Source of the DNA: Pseudomonas wayambapalatensis
GTDB lineage: Bacteria; Pseudomonadota; Gammaproteobacteria; Pseudomonadales; Pseudomonadaceae
NCBI GenBank assembly: GCA_014268975.2
Contig: CP077096.1
Span: 2,130,501 to 2,194,500 of the forward strand
Direction: 5' to 3'
DNA length: 64,000 bases
The translations under genes and the position numbers were made by a program. This document shows, one piece after another, positions 56,501 through 63,646 of the stretch. The notes under the pieces were generated by a model. The model was not told the origin of the DNA. It did no database searches and saw only the letters and a list, made by a program, of their open reading frames with translations. Each line of letters starts with the position of its first letter. Within the stretch, counting starts at the first letter, position 1.

Positions 56501-58129
56501 GGTCGGCGGGGTGGCAAACACTTCGGCGATCTCTCTGGAGAGGTCGGGGCCCGACGTCAGGCCGCGTAGGTTCAGGTCCATGACCAGCAGCGGCAACTGG
56601 CTGCGCAACTGTTTGCGCAGCAGCGCTGTGCGACGCTGTGCGGCTTGCGGGTCCTCGAGCAACTTGGCGCGCAGCATTTGCGGGTAGTGCTTTGCGATGT
56701 CCGCCTGGGTGATCAGTGCGCGTAGGTAGGATTCGTCGAACCATGCCGGCACGTCACTGCCATCGATGGATTCGACCACCACTTTGCCAGGTTGCAGCAG
56801 GCCCAGGTTGGCAATGGCCAATTGCGCGAGATCGAATCGTTCGACGTGAATGCTGCCACTGGTCACCAGGGAACCTGCCCCGGGTATTGCGACGGCAGTG
56901 ACCTGATGGTTCGCGACGCGCAGTTGCTTGAGGTCAAGGTCGAAATCGGGATGGTTTTTCAGGATGCATTGGTAAAGCTTGGCATAGGCAAATGCCTGTG
57001 CGTCGAGAATACCGTCCAGCCAGCCCTTCCTGCCGGCGCCTTCGTAGGTCTGTGCGATATCGGTCAGTACCAGGGCATAGCGCTGCAGTTGCTCCGGTTG
57101 TGCGTTGCGTAACCACACCGGCAACTCCGCGGCCAGGCGGTCATGGGCTGCAGTGTCGTCGATACCGCACAGGCTCAGCATCGAGGTGATGCGGTCGAGC
57201 GCCAGTGCGAGTTCGTTGGGGCGTTGAAGTCGGTCGGGTATCGAAGTGACAGTGAGTGAGCCATGCAACTGTTGCTGTAACAGGCCGCTGGCCTGGTTGT
57301 CGAACGGTCGACCGGGGATTCCGATCAGGCGCATCATTTTCAGTGCAGGCGGTAATACGGCGGGTAGACGCCGCCTGGCCCGGGCCAGCATCGCGTTACG
57401 GCTTTGATACTGCAGTAATCGACCACTGGTGGTGAACAGCAAGGTGACCGCCTCTTTATCTTCAGAGGCCGGGCTTTCGATCAACAAGGCACTGGCAAGG
57501 TCCGGGTCGAGTTGCCAATTGTCCAGCATATCCAGGCGCACGTTGTGCAGAACGGGATCCTGAGTATCCGAGGTGCCGTCCAGCAGTTGTTGGGCAACCG
57601 CCAGCGTCCTGTCGTCCATCCACTGCTCCTTGCGGTGCTCGTCCAGTGCTTTTTTGTAGCGCTCACGCAGGTATTGGCTGCACCATTGCCAAGGCGACTT
57701 GCCGTCATGTTTGTCTGCATCCACCCAATAGTCAGTCAGCGCCTGGCGATATTCCTTTAGTAGAAACGGTGCGGTTTCGTTGATCAGGGCCTCGATCGGG
57801 TGCAGTGGGGTTTCCAGTGTCTTGTCGTCAAGGCCTGGCTGAGTTTGGACCAGTGTGTCTTGCAGTGGTGTGAGGTTGAGGGTCGTCTTGAGGATGTGGC
57901 GCTGTATCAGCATGCTGGTCAGGGAATGCTGGTAGGGGGCTGTACCGGCCTTGCCTGTGCTGCGAATGGACAAGGTCGCAGGATCGAGTGAGGGATCCAG
58001 TTTGCAGGCCAGCCATTGCTGCTTGAGCATACGACTGGCTACATCCTGAAGCGAGGGTCTTGTCTGGAAGTGCTTGGCAATCTCGCAATCCAGGTCACCG
58101 ACCTGTGGGTGGGGGCTAGAAAGGCTCAT
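53600..58129 (-). CDS. Giant DUF6543 (dermonecrotic-toxin type) protein without LRR/NEL
   Basis: A 1,509-residue protein, convergent with the acyl-CoA operon. Its recognisable core is the block NGGPCLLYRPLLAPPLSYFQ followed by LPEQARKVYAYGGFREPHLF (about residues 575-635), typical of pseudomonad DUF6543 'dermonecrotic toxin domain' proteins. Hydrophobic stretches (about 695-760, including LGWLLLNTVLPFAPESVATAGW) follow. The C-terminal third is highly charged and predicted helical, with long coiled-coil-like runs (about 980-1300). It carries no leucine-rich repeats and no NEL domain. An AAAGGA sequence precedes the ATG. Function and export are unknown. Relation to the three upstream giants is through the toxin-like core only. 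Confidence 0.75.
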   Translation of the reverse strand: MSLSSPHPQVGDLDCEIAKHFQTRPSLQDVASRMLKQQWLACKLDPSLDPATLSIRSTGKAGTAPYQHSLTSMLIQRHILKTTLNLTPLQDTLVQTQPGLDDKTLETPLHPIEALINETAPFLLKEYRQALTDYWVDADKHDGKSPWQWCSQYLRERYKKALDEHRKEQWMDDRTLAVAQQLLDGTSDTQDPVLHNVRLDMLDNWQLDPDLASALLIESPASEDKEAVTLLFTTSGRLLQYQSRNAMLARARRRLPAVLPPALKMMRLIGIPGRPFDNQASGLLQQQLHGSLTVTSIPDRLQRPNELALALDRITSMLSLCGIDDTAAHDRLAAELPVWLRNAQPEQLQRYALVLTDIAQTYEGAGRKGWLDGILDAQAFAYAKLYQCILKNHPDFDLDLKQLRVANHQVTAVAIPGAGSLVTSGSIHVERFDLAQLAIANLGLLQPGKVVVESIDGSDVPAWFDESYLRALITQADIAKHYPQMLRAKLLEDPQAAQRRTALLRKQLRSQLPLLVMDLNLRGLTSGPDLSREIAEVFATPPTQSAQWYLRPFALLSSLDASPDPVSNTWLIEQNAYNGGPCLLYRPLLAPPLSYFQDRMALFEALATPGDLQDDILQRLPEQARKVYAYGGFREPHLFHPGEDDWAVPFGKPAPASLSIEPPCPDPASALYKACVEETIAQFSSHAQSSEQARWARWQTLGWLLLNTVLPFAPESVATAGWIVQMETTFLQATSDRPQDTSDRAASLVELLLNLATLLFAHARRRIDLQRPLEPPIVDPLATPNRDQLPTLVNGSADPLADFSWSNPLFKLDSAQRQSLLALRAPYEIDELGPPIPQGALQGLFLHDARTWVSLGGSVYEVQLDPVAQRQRIIDTANPDKLGPWIRREEDGRWGLDLRLHLKGGMPLGKRITQLRAENAKALATLNATIIEERAQSQSRQQMLVDAVKEVGDKEDEASLHKYLGTAKECSTFWEQHLEHLRQRNERAVLEKYKIRRAFALSQHVRCEQEVFRALNRLHEPLRARMLEMYDRQNSGHEITPAEATTLTECIEKILLLLDQMVEHGSLLTEQRAQLEKLRSEHQTEISGYIEVVDKGGIKPASNLVLRWMRIEACTNRLTMLQQLDEEGSFWMKRAWNNLQMSITQHLQLARLKSPGEEVIARVLHSITGQLRTARRQLNNLISHMDPERSHDELKRMEQDFDAFKNDVTKEADELPEFIPVSTVQQLRAQLPGLIETQEHGILLGTVREGNPNIVDIPTPASETPSRSYTLQDDRWVELEVAAPEAAPVPAQPPKLKRLLKNGKSCMAAARKELVHLGKSYSNDYLPVEIEEILTDHRASLDSAREAIERRLTADNATDEASADSDAAIVIKEIEDLAAQLTTESLRLRTKAALKQKPRMGELQFLIKQNQVTISPVGTRKALTKVKGRPADFLDEYVVQHDEQAIWYAHFHYRSKTAAKVDFVAGHLKLASQRFAQGKTVTSPQTLNQEEVYRSPISLADAKQYFFTD

Positions 58130-58501
58130 GGCCGAGGTTCCTTTATGAAGGGGAACCCCAGATGATCATCGTCGACAGGTGGGGTAGAGGTAGCTTGTCA
58201 CTACCTGGAGCGGGGGCGTTCGGCGTTGCAGCTGCAGGCTGACAGCATGGCGCTGTTGTTGCATATTATCGGGGCGTGCGTTGCCATCCGTGCTGGTGCC
58301 CACCCCCGGGTATGATCCTGGGGTAATCCGTCCGATTCGGCAGATTCCTCTGTCATTTCTGTTGCCCCACGGGGCCGCGCACCTTAGACTGCCGCCCCCT
58401 GTAAAAGAGTGCCGGTTGGCGCTTGAAGAATTCCGTTGCCTGCGAGCCATCGCCGGTGGCACCCGAATCGCCCAAATGCACATTTTTTCATAGAGAAATC
58501 G
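58130..58501. other. 372-base divergent intergenic region
   Basis: This region separates the giant DUF6543 gene from the DksA-like gene. The half next to the giant gene is GC-rich with no clear promoter. Near 58305-58327 there is an imperfect dyad (CCCCGGG...CTGGGG). A plausible promoter for the DksA-like gene lies at 58362-58390. I see no additional gene. Confidence 0.5.
58362..58390 (+). promoter_or_regulatory. Candidate sigma-70 promoter of the DksA-like gene
   Basis: TTGCCC (58362-58367) and TAGACT (58385-58390) each match the -35 and -10 consensus at four of six positions with an ideal 17-base spacer. They lie about 110 bases before the ATG. Confidence 0.45.
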
Positions 58502-58906
58502 ATGACCAAGGAACAGTTGCTGGCCATGTCGGCCGATGACTACATGAATGCCGATCAGCTCGGGTTCTTTAGCGCGCTGCTGCAAGCGATGAAAGTCGAG
58601 ACCCATGAGCGCATCGAGCTGAGCCGCGCCACCATCGAAAGCTTGGACACGCCTTCTGATCCGGCCGACGTGGCCTCGGTCGAAGAAGAGCGTCATTGGC
58701 TGGTCAATGCCATCGAGCGCGATCAGCGCCTGCTGCCGCAGCTGGAGATGGCCCTGGGCCGTATTGCTGACGAGAGCTTTGGCTGGTGCGATGACAGCGG
58801 CGAGCCGATTGGGCTGCAACGCTTGCTGATCAGCCCGACCACCAAATACTGCATCGAAGCCCAGGAGCGTCACGAGCAGCTCGACCGCCACCAGCGGCAG
58901 ATCTGA
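58502..58906 (+). CDS. DksA-family RNA polymerase-binding protein with degenerate zinc site
   Basis: A 134-residue DksA/TraR-family protein. The coiled-coil tip motif DxxDxA, needed to act at the polymerase secondary channel, is intact (Asp53, Asp56, Ala58). The usual four-cysteine zinc finger is reduced to two cysteines (Cys96 with Ser99, Cys117 with Ala120). P. aeruginosa DksA2, a zinc-independent stand-in for DksA, has a similar two-cysteine arrangement and comparable size. The protein may support the stringent response when zinc is scarce. No Zur-like box is evident upstream, so its regulation may differ. A strong terminator follows. Confidence 0.85.
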   Translation: MTKEQLLAMSADDYMNADQLGFFSALLQAMKVETHERIELSRATIESLDTPSDPADVASVEEERHWLVNAIERDQRLLPQLEMALGRIADESFGWCDDSGEPIGLQRLLISPTTKYCIEAQERHEQLDRHQRQI

Positions 58907-58923
58907 ACGGACACACTCGGCGC

Positions 58924-58953
58924 AAGGCCCTGCGGAGCAATCCGCGGGGCCTT
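58924..58953 (+). terminator. Rho-independent terminator of the DksA-like gene
   Basis: A 13-bp stem (AAGGCCCTGCGGA with TCCGCGGGGCCTT, one G-T wobble) closes a GCAA tetraloop and runs into TTT. It lies 18 bases after the stop codon. The A-rich 5' side means it could also work from the other strand. Confidence 0.9.
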
Positions 58954-59064
58954 TCGCGTTTCCGTAGGGGCTGAAAACATGTCGATTTGTTGCGATTGAT
59001 GCAATACAGCTCTACGGGCGAGTGCTTTTTCTCGGCTTTGGAGGATCGTATTCTACCCATGTAG

Positions 59065-59076
59065 TTAGCTTGCTAA
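59065..59076. promoter_or_regulatory. SlyA/MarR-type box
   Basis: TTAGCTTGCTAA is the exact complement of TTAGCAAGCTAA, the consensus reported for SlyA-type MarR regulators. The dyad extends partly outward (TA-G...T-TA). It lies 17 bases before the start of the following small gene. Only binding tests would show which regulator uses it. Confidence 0.55.
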
Positions 59077-59093
59077 TTAAGTGGAGAGAAATG

Positions 59094-59288
59094 ATGCAAT
59101 CCCGGGTCAATGTGGCAGTGATGATAGGTTCCGGCGTACCTGCGATGCTGCGGGCCCGAGGGCAACGGGCGTGCTGGGTGGTGTTGGTCGATGGCGAGCG
59201 TCGTGGTACTGCCTTCGCCAGCCGGGCTGAAGCGTTGGAGTGCCAGGCCGCCTGGTTGCAGCAACTGGCGAAGGGATATGCGGCTTAG
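59094..59288 (+). CDS. Small hypothetical protein behind a SlyA-type box
   Basis: A 64-residue protein (MQSRVNVAVMIGSGVPAMLR..., ending QQLAKGYAA). The second of two adjacent ATGs is chosen since it sits seven bases behind GGAG. There is no membrane segment of normal length; the centre (ACWVVLVDGERRGTAFASRA) looks like a beta-hairpin followed by a helix. I do not recognise the family. Its end overlaps a convergent small gene by four bases. Confidence 0.5.
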   Translation: MQSRVNVAVMIGSGVPAMLRARGQRACWVVLVDGERRGTAFASRAEALECQAAWLQQLAKGYAA

Positions 59289-59482
59289 CGGTCCAGGCTT
59301 CGCGCCAGCTCGCAGGCTGCCAGGTGGCTGCGGCGAAACCCCATGACCCGGCCAGTGGTACGCTCGGTGATGTGGAAGAACGCGACGCCGGCGGGAATTA
59401 CCACGAAACGTGCGACGTTGCGTAGAGGTCGGATGTAAGAAATGTTCGAGACCTCTCGACGGATTTCGGTGTTTTCGTGCAT
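59285..59482 (-). CDS. Small hypothetical protein
   Basis: A 65-residue protein (MHENTEIRREVSNISYIRPL..., ending HLAACELARSLDR). The central segment RNVARFVVIPAGVAFFHITE looks like paired strands, followed by a basic helix. AGGGGAAAG lies before the ATG. It is convergent with, and overlaps by four bases, the preceding small gene. The function is unknown; the clean start and a ribosome-binding site support a real gene. Confidence 0.5.
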   Translation of the reverse strand: MHENTEIRREVSNISYIRPLRNVARFVVIPAGVAFFHITERTTGRVMGFRRSHLAACELARSLDR

Positions 59483-59796
59483 ATTCTTTCCCCTGTAAAT
59501 GCATGGACGAATATCGGACCCATTCTGCCGAGGGGCCTGGCTTTATCTATTGCATCTTTTCTGGCGGCATTGTTGTCAGACAAAACTGTTCCCCATGCGG
59601 GATCTATGCCGAGTGTTCTCCAGGGGTTTTGTTGGCGTGCGAGTGTAAAAAATCCTACTTGCCGTATCGATGAGCCCCGCAGACGCTTCAAGCATTGTGT
59701 CACTAACCTTTCAGACATCACTTTGAAATGGCCGCCGCGTCACGCCTTCACGACTTCGTGTGGCGGCGGGAAACAACCGGTTCGAGGATCACTTCA
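59483..59796. other. 314-base intergenic region with a leader hairpin
   Basis: This stretch is visibly more AT-rich than its surroundings and holds no convincing gene. At 59732-59769 there is a hairpin: CCGCCGC pairs with GCGGCGG and CACG with CGTG, interrupted by a 2x2 internal loop. It ends 27 bases before the TTG start of the next gene and could be an attenuator or RNA structure. A frame beginning at ATG 59728 runs through it but is considered non-coding. Confidence 0.5.
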
Positions 59797-60267
59797 TTGG
59801 CAGTCAGTACTCTGGATACCCACGCCCTGTTCGCTTTGGGCGACTTGCGGGCCAAGTTGGTCAAGCTCTTTCAGGGCCGTTTCATCTACGTCACCGAGCA
59901 GAACCCCGATGGCCTTTACATGGCCGAGATCGATACCGACAACGCGATGGTTGTCGATGACAAGCAACGTCTGGAACTGAAGGTCGGGGATCACTTCCGT
60001 GCCGCCGTCCTGCCCAGCCGCGAAGGTGGCAAGCTCGAGCTTCGTTTTCGCGAGATCAAGTTCAATGTATATGGGGTGGGTGACTATGCGTTCGTCTCAG
60101 TGCCCGAGGGCGACGGCATTGTCTTCCGTGACGGGCAGGGCGTGATGCTTGTGTTCGCTGCCCAGTCCCAGGTGGCGGAAGGCCTGGGCAAACTGCTCAA
60201 GGCGGTGACCGGCAAGGTCGCCAAATGGCGCAAGGGCGAGCTGACCACTTTCAAGGCCAGTGAATGA
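59797..60267 (+). CDS. Hypothetical protein with TTG start
   Basis: A protein of 156 residues. It starts at TTG 59797, behind GAGGAT with good spacing; the frame upstream to ATG 59728 crosses a hairpin and is not preferred. The sequence (LRAKLVKLFQGRFIYVTEQN..., then DKQRLELKVGDHFRAAVLPS) is beta-rich and soluble, with a basic helical C-terminus. I cannot assign it to a family. It overlaps the next small gene by four bases (ATGA), so both are likely made together. Confidence 0.7.
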   Translation: MAVSTLDTHALFALGDLRAKLVKLFQGRFIYVTEQNPDGLYMAEIDTDNAMVVDDKQRLELKVGDHFRAAVLPSREGGKLELRFREIKFNVYGVGDYAFVSVPEGDGIVFRDGQGVMLVFAAQSQVAEGLGKLLKAVTGKVAKWRKGELTTFKASE

Positions 60268-60476
60268 GTGGCGACGATGCGTTGCCTGCGGGGCGCGCCG
60301 AGTTTCACCAGCGTCACAAGGCGCAAGCCATTCGGGACGCCGAGCGCCTGATCGCCCATCGAGCACAGTTGAAAGAAGGCTGGCTGGCCTGGGTAGCGGG
60401 TGAGCTCTATCGGCTCGGCCCGCCTCCTTATGTGGCCATGGTGCGGCGCGAGCTGCAGCGCCTGACCCAGCACTGA
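60264..60476 (+). CDS. Small hypothetical protein, coupled to the preceding gene
   Basis: A 70-residue, highly charged and probably all-helical protein (AEFHQRHKAQAIRDAERLIA, then LAWVAGELYRLGPPPYVAMV). Its start overlaps the stop of the upstream unknown gene. No family is recognised. It lies convergent to the antiporter operon, whose last gene ends 31 bases downstream. Confidence 0.6.
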   Translation: MSGDDALPAGRAEFHQRHKAQAIRDAERLIAHRAQLKEGWLAWVAGELYRLGPPPYVAMVRRELQRLTQH

Positions 60477-60506
60477 CAGCGTTGCCCATGCAGATCCGAC
60501 TGGCGC

Positions 60507-60872
60507 TCAGTTGCCCCGGTCGCCACCGCTGCTGACCTCATCCGGCACCTGCTCTCCAGACATGCGTTTGCGGAACAGGGCGGCCCGCGCGAGCAACAGC
60601 GTAGTCACCGGCACGGTAATCGACAGCAGGATCGGTATCAGCCAGGCATGCAGCACCGGCCCCTGCTTGAGACCGGAAAAGTACAGGATTGAGGCGAGGC
60701 TGACGCACCAGGCGCCGATGGTCGAGGCCAGTGCCGGGGGATGCATGCGTTGGAAGTAATCCTTCAGGCGCACCAGTCCGATTGCACCGACCAAAGCGAA
60801 CAGGCTGCCTGTAAGCAGCAGTACGGCCGTGGCAAGCTCCAGCCAGAACGGTAGTTCGACAGTCTGGATCAT
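60507..60872 (-). CDS. mnhG: Cation/proton antiporter subunit G
   Basis: A 121-residue subunit with three hydrophobic helices: WLELATAVLLLTGSLFALVG, then the PALASTIGAWCVSLASILYF segment and LLSITVPVTTLLLARAALFR. The motif GLVRLKDYFQRMHPPALAST is characteristic of MnhG/PhaG/MrpG. It is the last gene of the operon and its start overlaps the mnhF stop by four bases. It is a small membrane part of the multisubunit Na+ or K+/H+ antiporter, also named phaG or shaG. Confidence 0.94.
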   Translation of the reverse strand: MIQTVELPFWLELATAVLLLTGSLFALVGAIGLVRLKDYFQRMHPPALASTIGAWCVSLASILYFSGLKQGPVLHAWLIPILLSITVPVTTLLLARAALFRKRMSGEQVPDEVSSGGDRGN

Positions 60873-61147
60873 TCGATCACCTCTCCGCGCAGCAGGAACT
60901 TGGCCAGGGCAAAGGAGCCGACGAAACCGAACAGGGCGATCAGCATCGCGCCTTCGAAGTAGGTATCACTGGCATAGCGGATGCCCAGTACCAGCATCAT
61001 CAGCATGGCCAGGATGTACAGGTAGTCCAGCGCCAGGACCCGGTCCTGCGCCGAAGGGCCGCGGAACACCCTGACCAGCGCCAGGGCCATGGCGATGATG
61101 AAGATGAACAGGCTGGCGAGAATGGCGTTGGCGAGCAGGCCAGTCAT
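60869..61147 (-). CDS. mnhF: Cation/proton antiporter subunit F
   Basis: A 92-residue protein with three hydrophobic helices. The RVFRGPSAQDRVLALDYLY loop is the MnhF/PhaF signature, with its conserved Pro and Asp-Arg. The ATG at 61147 overlaps the mnhE stop (ATGA). A longer frame running upstream is antisense-like overlap with mnhE and not supported. It belongs to the membrane-embedded small-subunit set of the antiporter. Confidence 0.93.
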   Translation of the reverse strand: MTGLLANAILASLFIFIIAMALALVRVFRGPSAQDRVLALDYLYILAMLMMLVLGIRYASDTYFEGAMLIALFGFVGSFALAKFLLRGEVIE

Positions 61148-61632
61148 TCGAAGATCTCCATCAGCGGGCGTTCGTAGGTGTGCTTGAAGTGTTCGATGAA
61201 GGCGGCTTCGTCGTCCAGGTCGAACACATGCAGCAACAGGATGCTGCGATCCACGGCCAGCTCTGACCAGACCGTGCCGGGCACCACTGTGGTGATCATC
61301 GACAGGGCGGCCAGGCCATGGGCGTCGCGCAGCGACAGGGGGATGTGCACGAAGGCAGAACGTGGTGGATGGCTGCTGGCTCGCAGCACGCCTCGGGCAA
61401 CCTGCAGGTTGGAGAGGATCACATCCAGGCCCACACGGCCGATCAAGCGTGCAATCACCAGCGGGCGGCGGATATGGGCGTGTTGCGGGCGCAATGGCGC
61501 CATCAGCACGGGTGCAAGGATGCCGAGGGCGGCGCCAAGCAGCAGATTGCCAGGGCTGACGGAAAGGTTCAGCACCAGCCACAGCACGAACAGTGCCAGT
61601 GACAGTAGCGGGGCGGGGAACAGCCGGTTCAT
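61144..61632 (-). CDS. mnhE: Cation/proton antiporter subunit E
   Basis: A 162-residue subunit. Two N-terminal helices (LLSLALFVLWLVLNLSVSPG, LLLGAALGILAPVLM) are followed by a cytoplasmic domain with the family motif ALSMITTVVPGTVWSELAVD and LLLHVFDLDDE. The ATG at 61632 overlaps the mnhD stop. All subunits of this operon are coupled by ATGA overlaps, suggesting tight stoichiometric expression. Confidence 0.94.
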   Translation of the reverse strand: MNRLFPAPLLSLALFVLWLVLNLSVSPGNLLLGAALGILAPVLMAPLRPQHAHIRRPLVIARLIGRVGLDVILSNLQVARGVLRASSHPPRSAFVHIPLSLRDAHGLAALSMITTVVPGTVWSELAVDRSILLLHVFDLDDEAAFIEHFKHTYERPLMEIFE

Positions 61633-63305
61633 GGTTGTACCTGCGTCATGGTGGTCGGCCCAGGCACGGGGCGGGTGGACATCACCGCTTGGATATAGGC
61701 GTCGGGGGCCTGCAGGCCAGCGGCGGTGTCCTGGGTGTAGCGCAGCAGCGGCTCGGCCTGGATGCTGAGGGCAATGCACAACCCCAGCAGTAGCACGATC
61801 GGTACGCATTCATAGCGGCGCAGCAATGGCGATGGCCGCTCCTCCGGTTTCCAGAAGCGCTGGATGCCCACGCGGCCGAAGGCGATCAGCGATGCCATGC
61901 CCGATAGCAGCAACAGGGCTACCAGGCACCAACCCGCCGCTGACAGGGGCTGCTCGGGTGGCATGCCCAGGCCTTGCGGGTTGAACAGTGCGCTGATCAG
62001 GTTGAGCTTGCCGATGAAGCCGGACAGCGGCGGCATGCCAATGATCAGCAGTGCGCAGGCGATGAAGCTCAAGCCTAGGAAGGCCATGGTCCAGGGAATG
62101 ATCTGACCGATCACTGCCTTCTGCTCGTCGTCGAGGTTGATGCCCTTGGGTGGGTGCAGGGACTCGAGCGGCGGCGGGATGGCGTCCTCTTCGTCGTCCA
62201 GGGGCGCTTCGTTGGCCGAGCGCGAGCGCTCGATCAATTCGGCCAGCAGGAACAAGGCGCACAAGGCCAGGGTGGAACTGGTGAGGTAGAACAGTGCCGC
62301 GCCGGTGAGGGCCGCCTGACCAAAACCGACCGAGGCCAGCAACGTGCCAGCCGAGACCAGGATGCTCAGCGCGGCGAGACGCTCCAGGCGCTGGGCGGCG
62401 AGGATCGAGACGGCAGCCACCGCGAGGGTGACGAGGCCGCCATACACCAGCCATTCCCCACCGAAATTCGCCGAGGCGCCTGCCTGGCCCGAGAACAGTA
62501 ACGTCCACAGACGCAGCACTGCGTACAGGCCGACCTTGGTCATGATGGCGAACAGTGCAGCGACCGGTGCGCTGGCCGAAGAGTAGGCAGGCACCAGCCA
62601 GAAGTTCAGCGGCCAGACACCGGCCTTGACCAGGAATGCCATGGCCAGGATCGCCGCTCCGGCGTGCAGCAAGCCGCGATCGGCCTCTGCAACCAGCGGG
62701 ATCTTAAGTGCGAGGTCGGCCATGTTCAGTGTGCCCGTCACGCCATAGAGCATGGCCGCGCCGACCAGAAACAGCGACGAGGCGAACAGGTTGATGGCGA
62801 TGTAGTGCAGCCCGGCCCTGACCCGCGCGCGTCCCGAACCGTGCAGCAACAGACCGTAGGACGCCGCCAGCAGTACCTCGAAGAACACGAACAGGTTGAA
62901 GAGATCGGCGGTCAGGAACGCGCCGTAAAGGCCCATCAGCTGAATCTGGAACAGTGCGTGGAAGCTGGCGCCGGCACCGTCCCAGCGGGCACGGGCGAAC
63001 AGCAGGGCGCTGACGCCGATGACTCCGGTCAGGGTAAGCAGCAGTGCGGACAGGTGATCGAGTACCAGCACGATACCGAACGGCGCCGGCCAGTTGCCGG
63101 GCAGGTAGACGCCGATGGACTCGGCCTGGCCCTGGCCGCGTACCCACATCAGCAGCGTCACGGCGATACCCAAACCGATCAGGCTCGACAGCAGGTTCAG
63201 GCGCGCCTTGAACTGGCGGTGCTTTTCGCCGATCAGCAGCATGATCGCAGCGGTTACCAGTGGTAGCAGGATCGGGGCGACAATCAGTTGATTCATCCAG
63301 CTCAT
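61629..63305 (-). CDS. mnhD: Cation/proton antiporter subunit D
   Basis: A 558-residue membrane protein of the NuoM/NuoN-related proton-translocating family, with about 14 hydrophobic helices. The ALFQIQLMGLYGAFLTADLF segment, the lysine-containing helix MAFLVKAGVWPLNFWLVPAY and PPLSGFIGKLNLI are typical of MnhD/PhaD. A charged loop rich in Asp and Glu near residue 375 (APLDDEEDA) is an additional feature. It is the largest subunit after A and probably carries an ion-translocation path. Confidence 0.95.
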   Translation of the reverse strand: MSWMNQLIVAPILLPLVTAAIMLLIGEKHRQFKARLNLLSSLIGLGIAVTLLMWVRGQGQAESIGVYLPGNWPAPFGIVLVLDHLSALLLTLTGVIGVSALLFARARWDGAGASFHALFQIQLMGLYGAFLTADLFNLFVFFEVLLAASYGLLLHGSGRARVRAGLHYIAINLFASSLFLVGAAMLYGVTGTLNMADLALKIPLVAEADRGLLHAGAAILAMAFLVKAGVWPLNFWLVPAYSSASAPVAALFAIMTKVGLYAVLRLWTLLFSGQAGASANFGGEWLVYGGLVTLAVAAVSILAAQRLERLAALSILVSAGTLLASVGFGQAALTGAALFYLTSSTLALCALFLLAELIERSRSANEAPLDDEEDAIPPPLESLHPPKGINLDDEQKAVIGQIIPWTMAFLGLSFIACALLIIGMPPLSGFIGKLNLISALFNPQGLGMPPEQPLSAAGWCLVALLLLSGMASLIAFGRVGIQRFWKPEERPSPLLRRYECVPIVLLLGLCIALSIQAEPLLRYTQDTAAGLQAPDAYIQAVMSTRPVPGPTTMTQVQP

Positions 63306-63646
63306 TCCTCACGCTCCCGGCCATCGACATGGTCGGTGCCGGTCAGGCCACGCGAGGCCAGCAGGACCACCAGGAACAGGGCAGTCATGGCGAAGCTGAT
63401 GACGATGGCAGTCAACACCAGTGCCTGCGGTAGCGGGTCGGTGTAGTTCAGCAGGTCCTGTGGGACGCCGTCCTTGATGATCGGCTCCTTGCCGATGAAC
63501 AGGCTACCCATGCTGAAGATGAACAAATTGACGCCGTAGGAGAGCAGGCACAGGCCCATGATGACCTGGTAGGTCCGTGGGCGCAGTACCAGCCAGACTC
63601 CGGAGGCGGCCAGTACGCCGATGGCGACTGCGATGACTTCTTCCAT
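63302..63646 (-). CDS. mnhC: Cation/proton antiporter subunit C
   Basis: A 114-residue subunit related to NuoK, with three helices: VIAVAIGVLAASGVWLVLRP, VIMGLCLLSYGVNLFIFSMG and the ALVLTAIVISFAMTALFLVV segment that follows DPLPQ. The DPLPQALVLTAIVI motif is characteristic of MnhC/PhaC. Its start overlaps the subunit A/B stop (TGATG) and its stop overlaps mnhD (ATGA). Confidence 0.95.
   Translation of the reverse strand: MEEVIAVAIGVLAASGVWLVLRPRTYQVIMGLCLLSYGVNLFIFSMGSLFIGKEPIIKDGVPQDLLNYTDPLPQALVLTAIVISFAMTALFLVVLLASRGLTGTDHVDGREREE

Noticed and set aside
58305..58327. Possible Zur-type site before the DksA-like gene
   Set aside because: The imperfect GC-rich dyad does not resemble the AT-rich Zur consensus.
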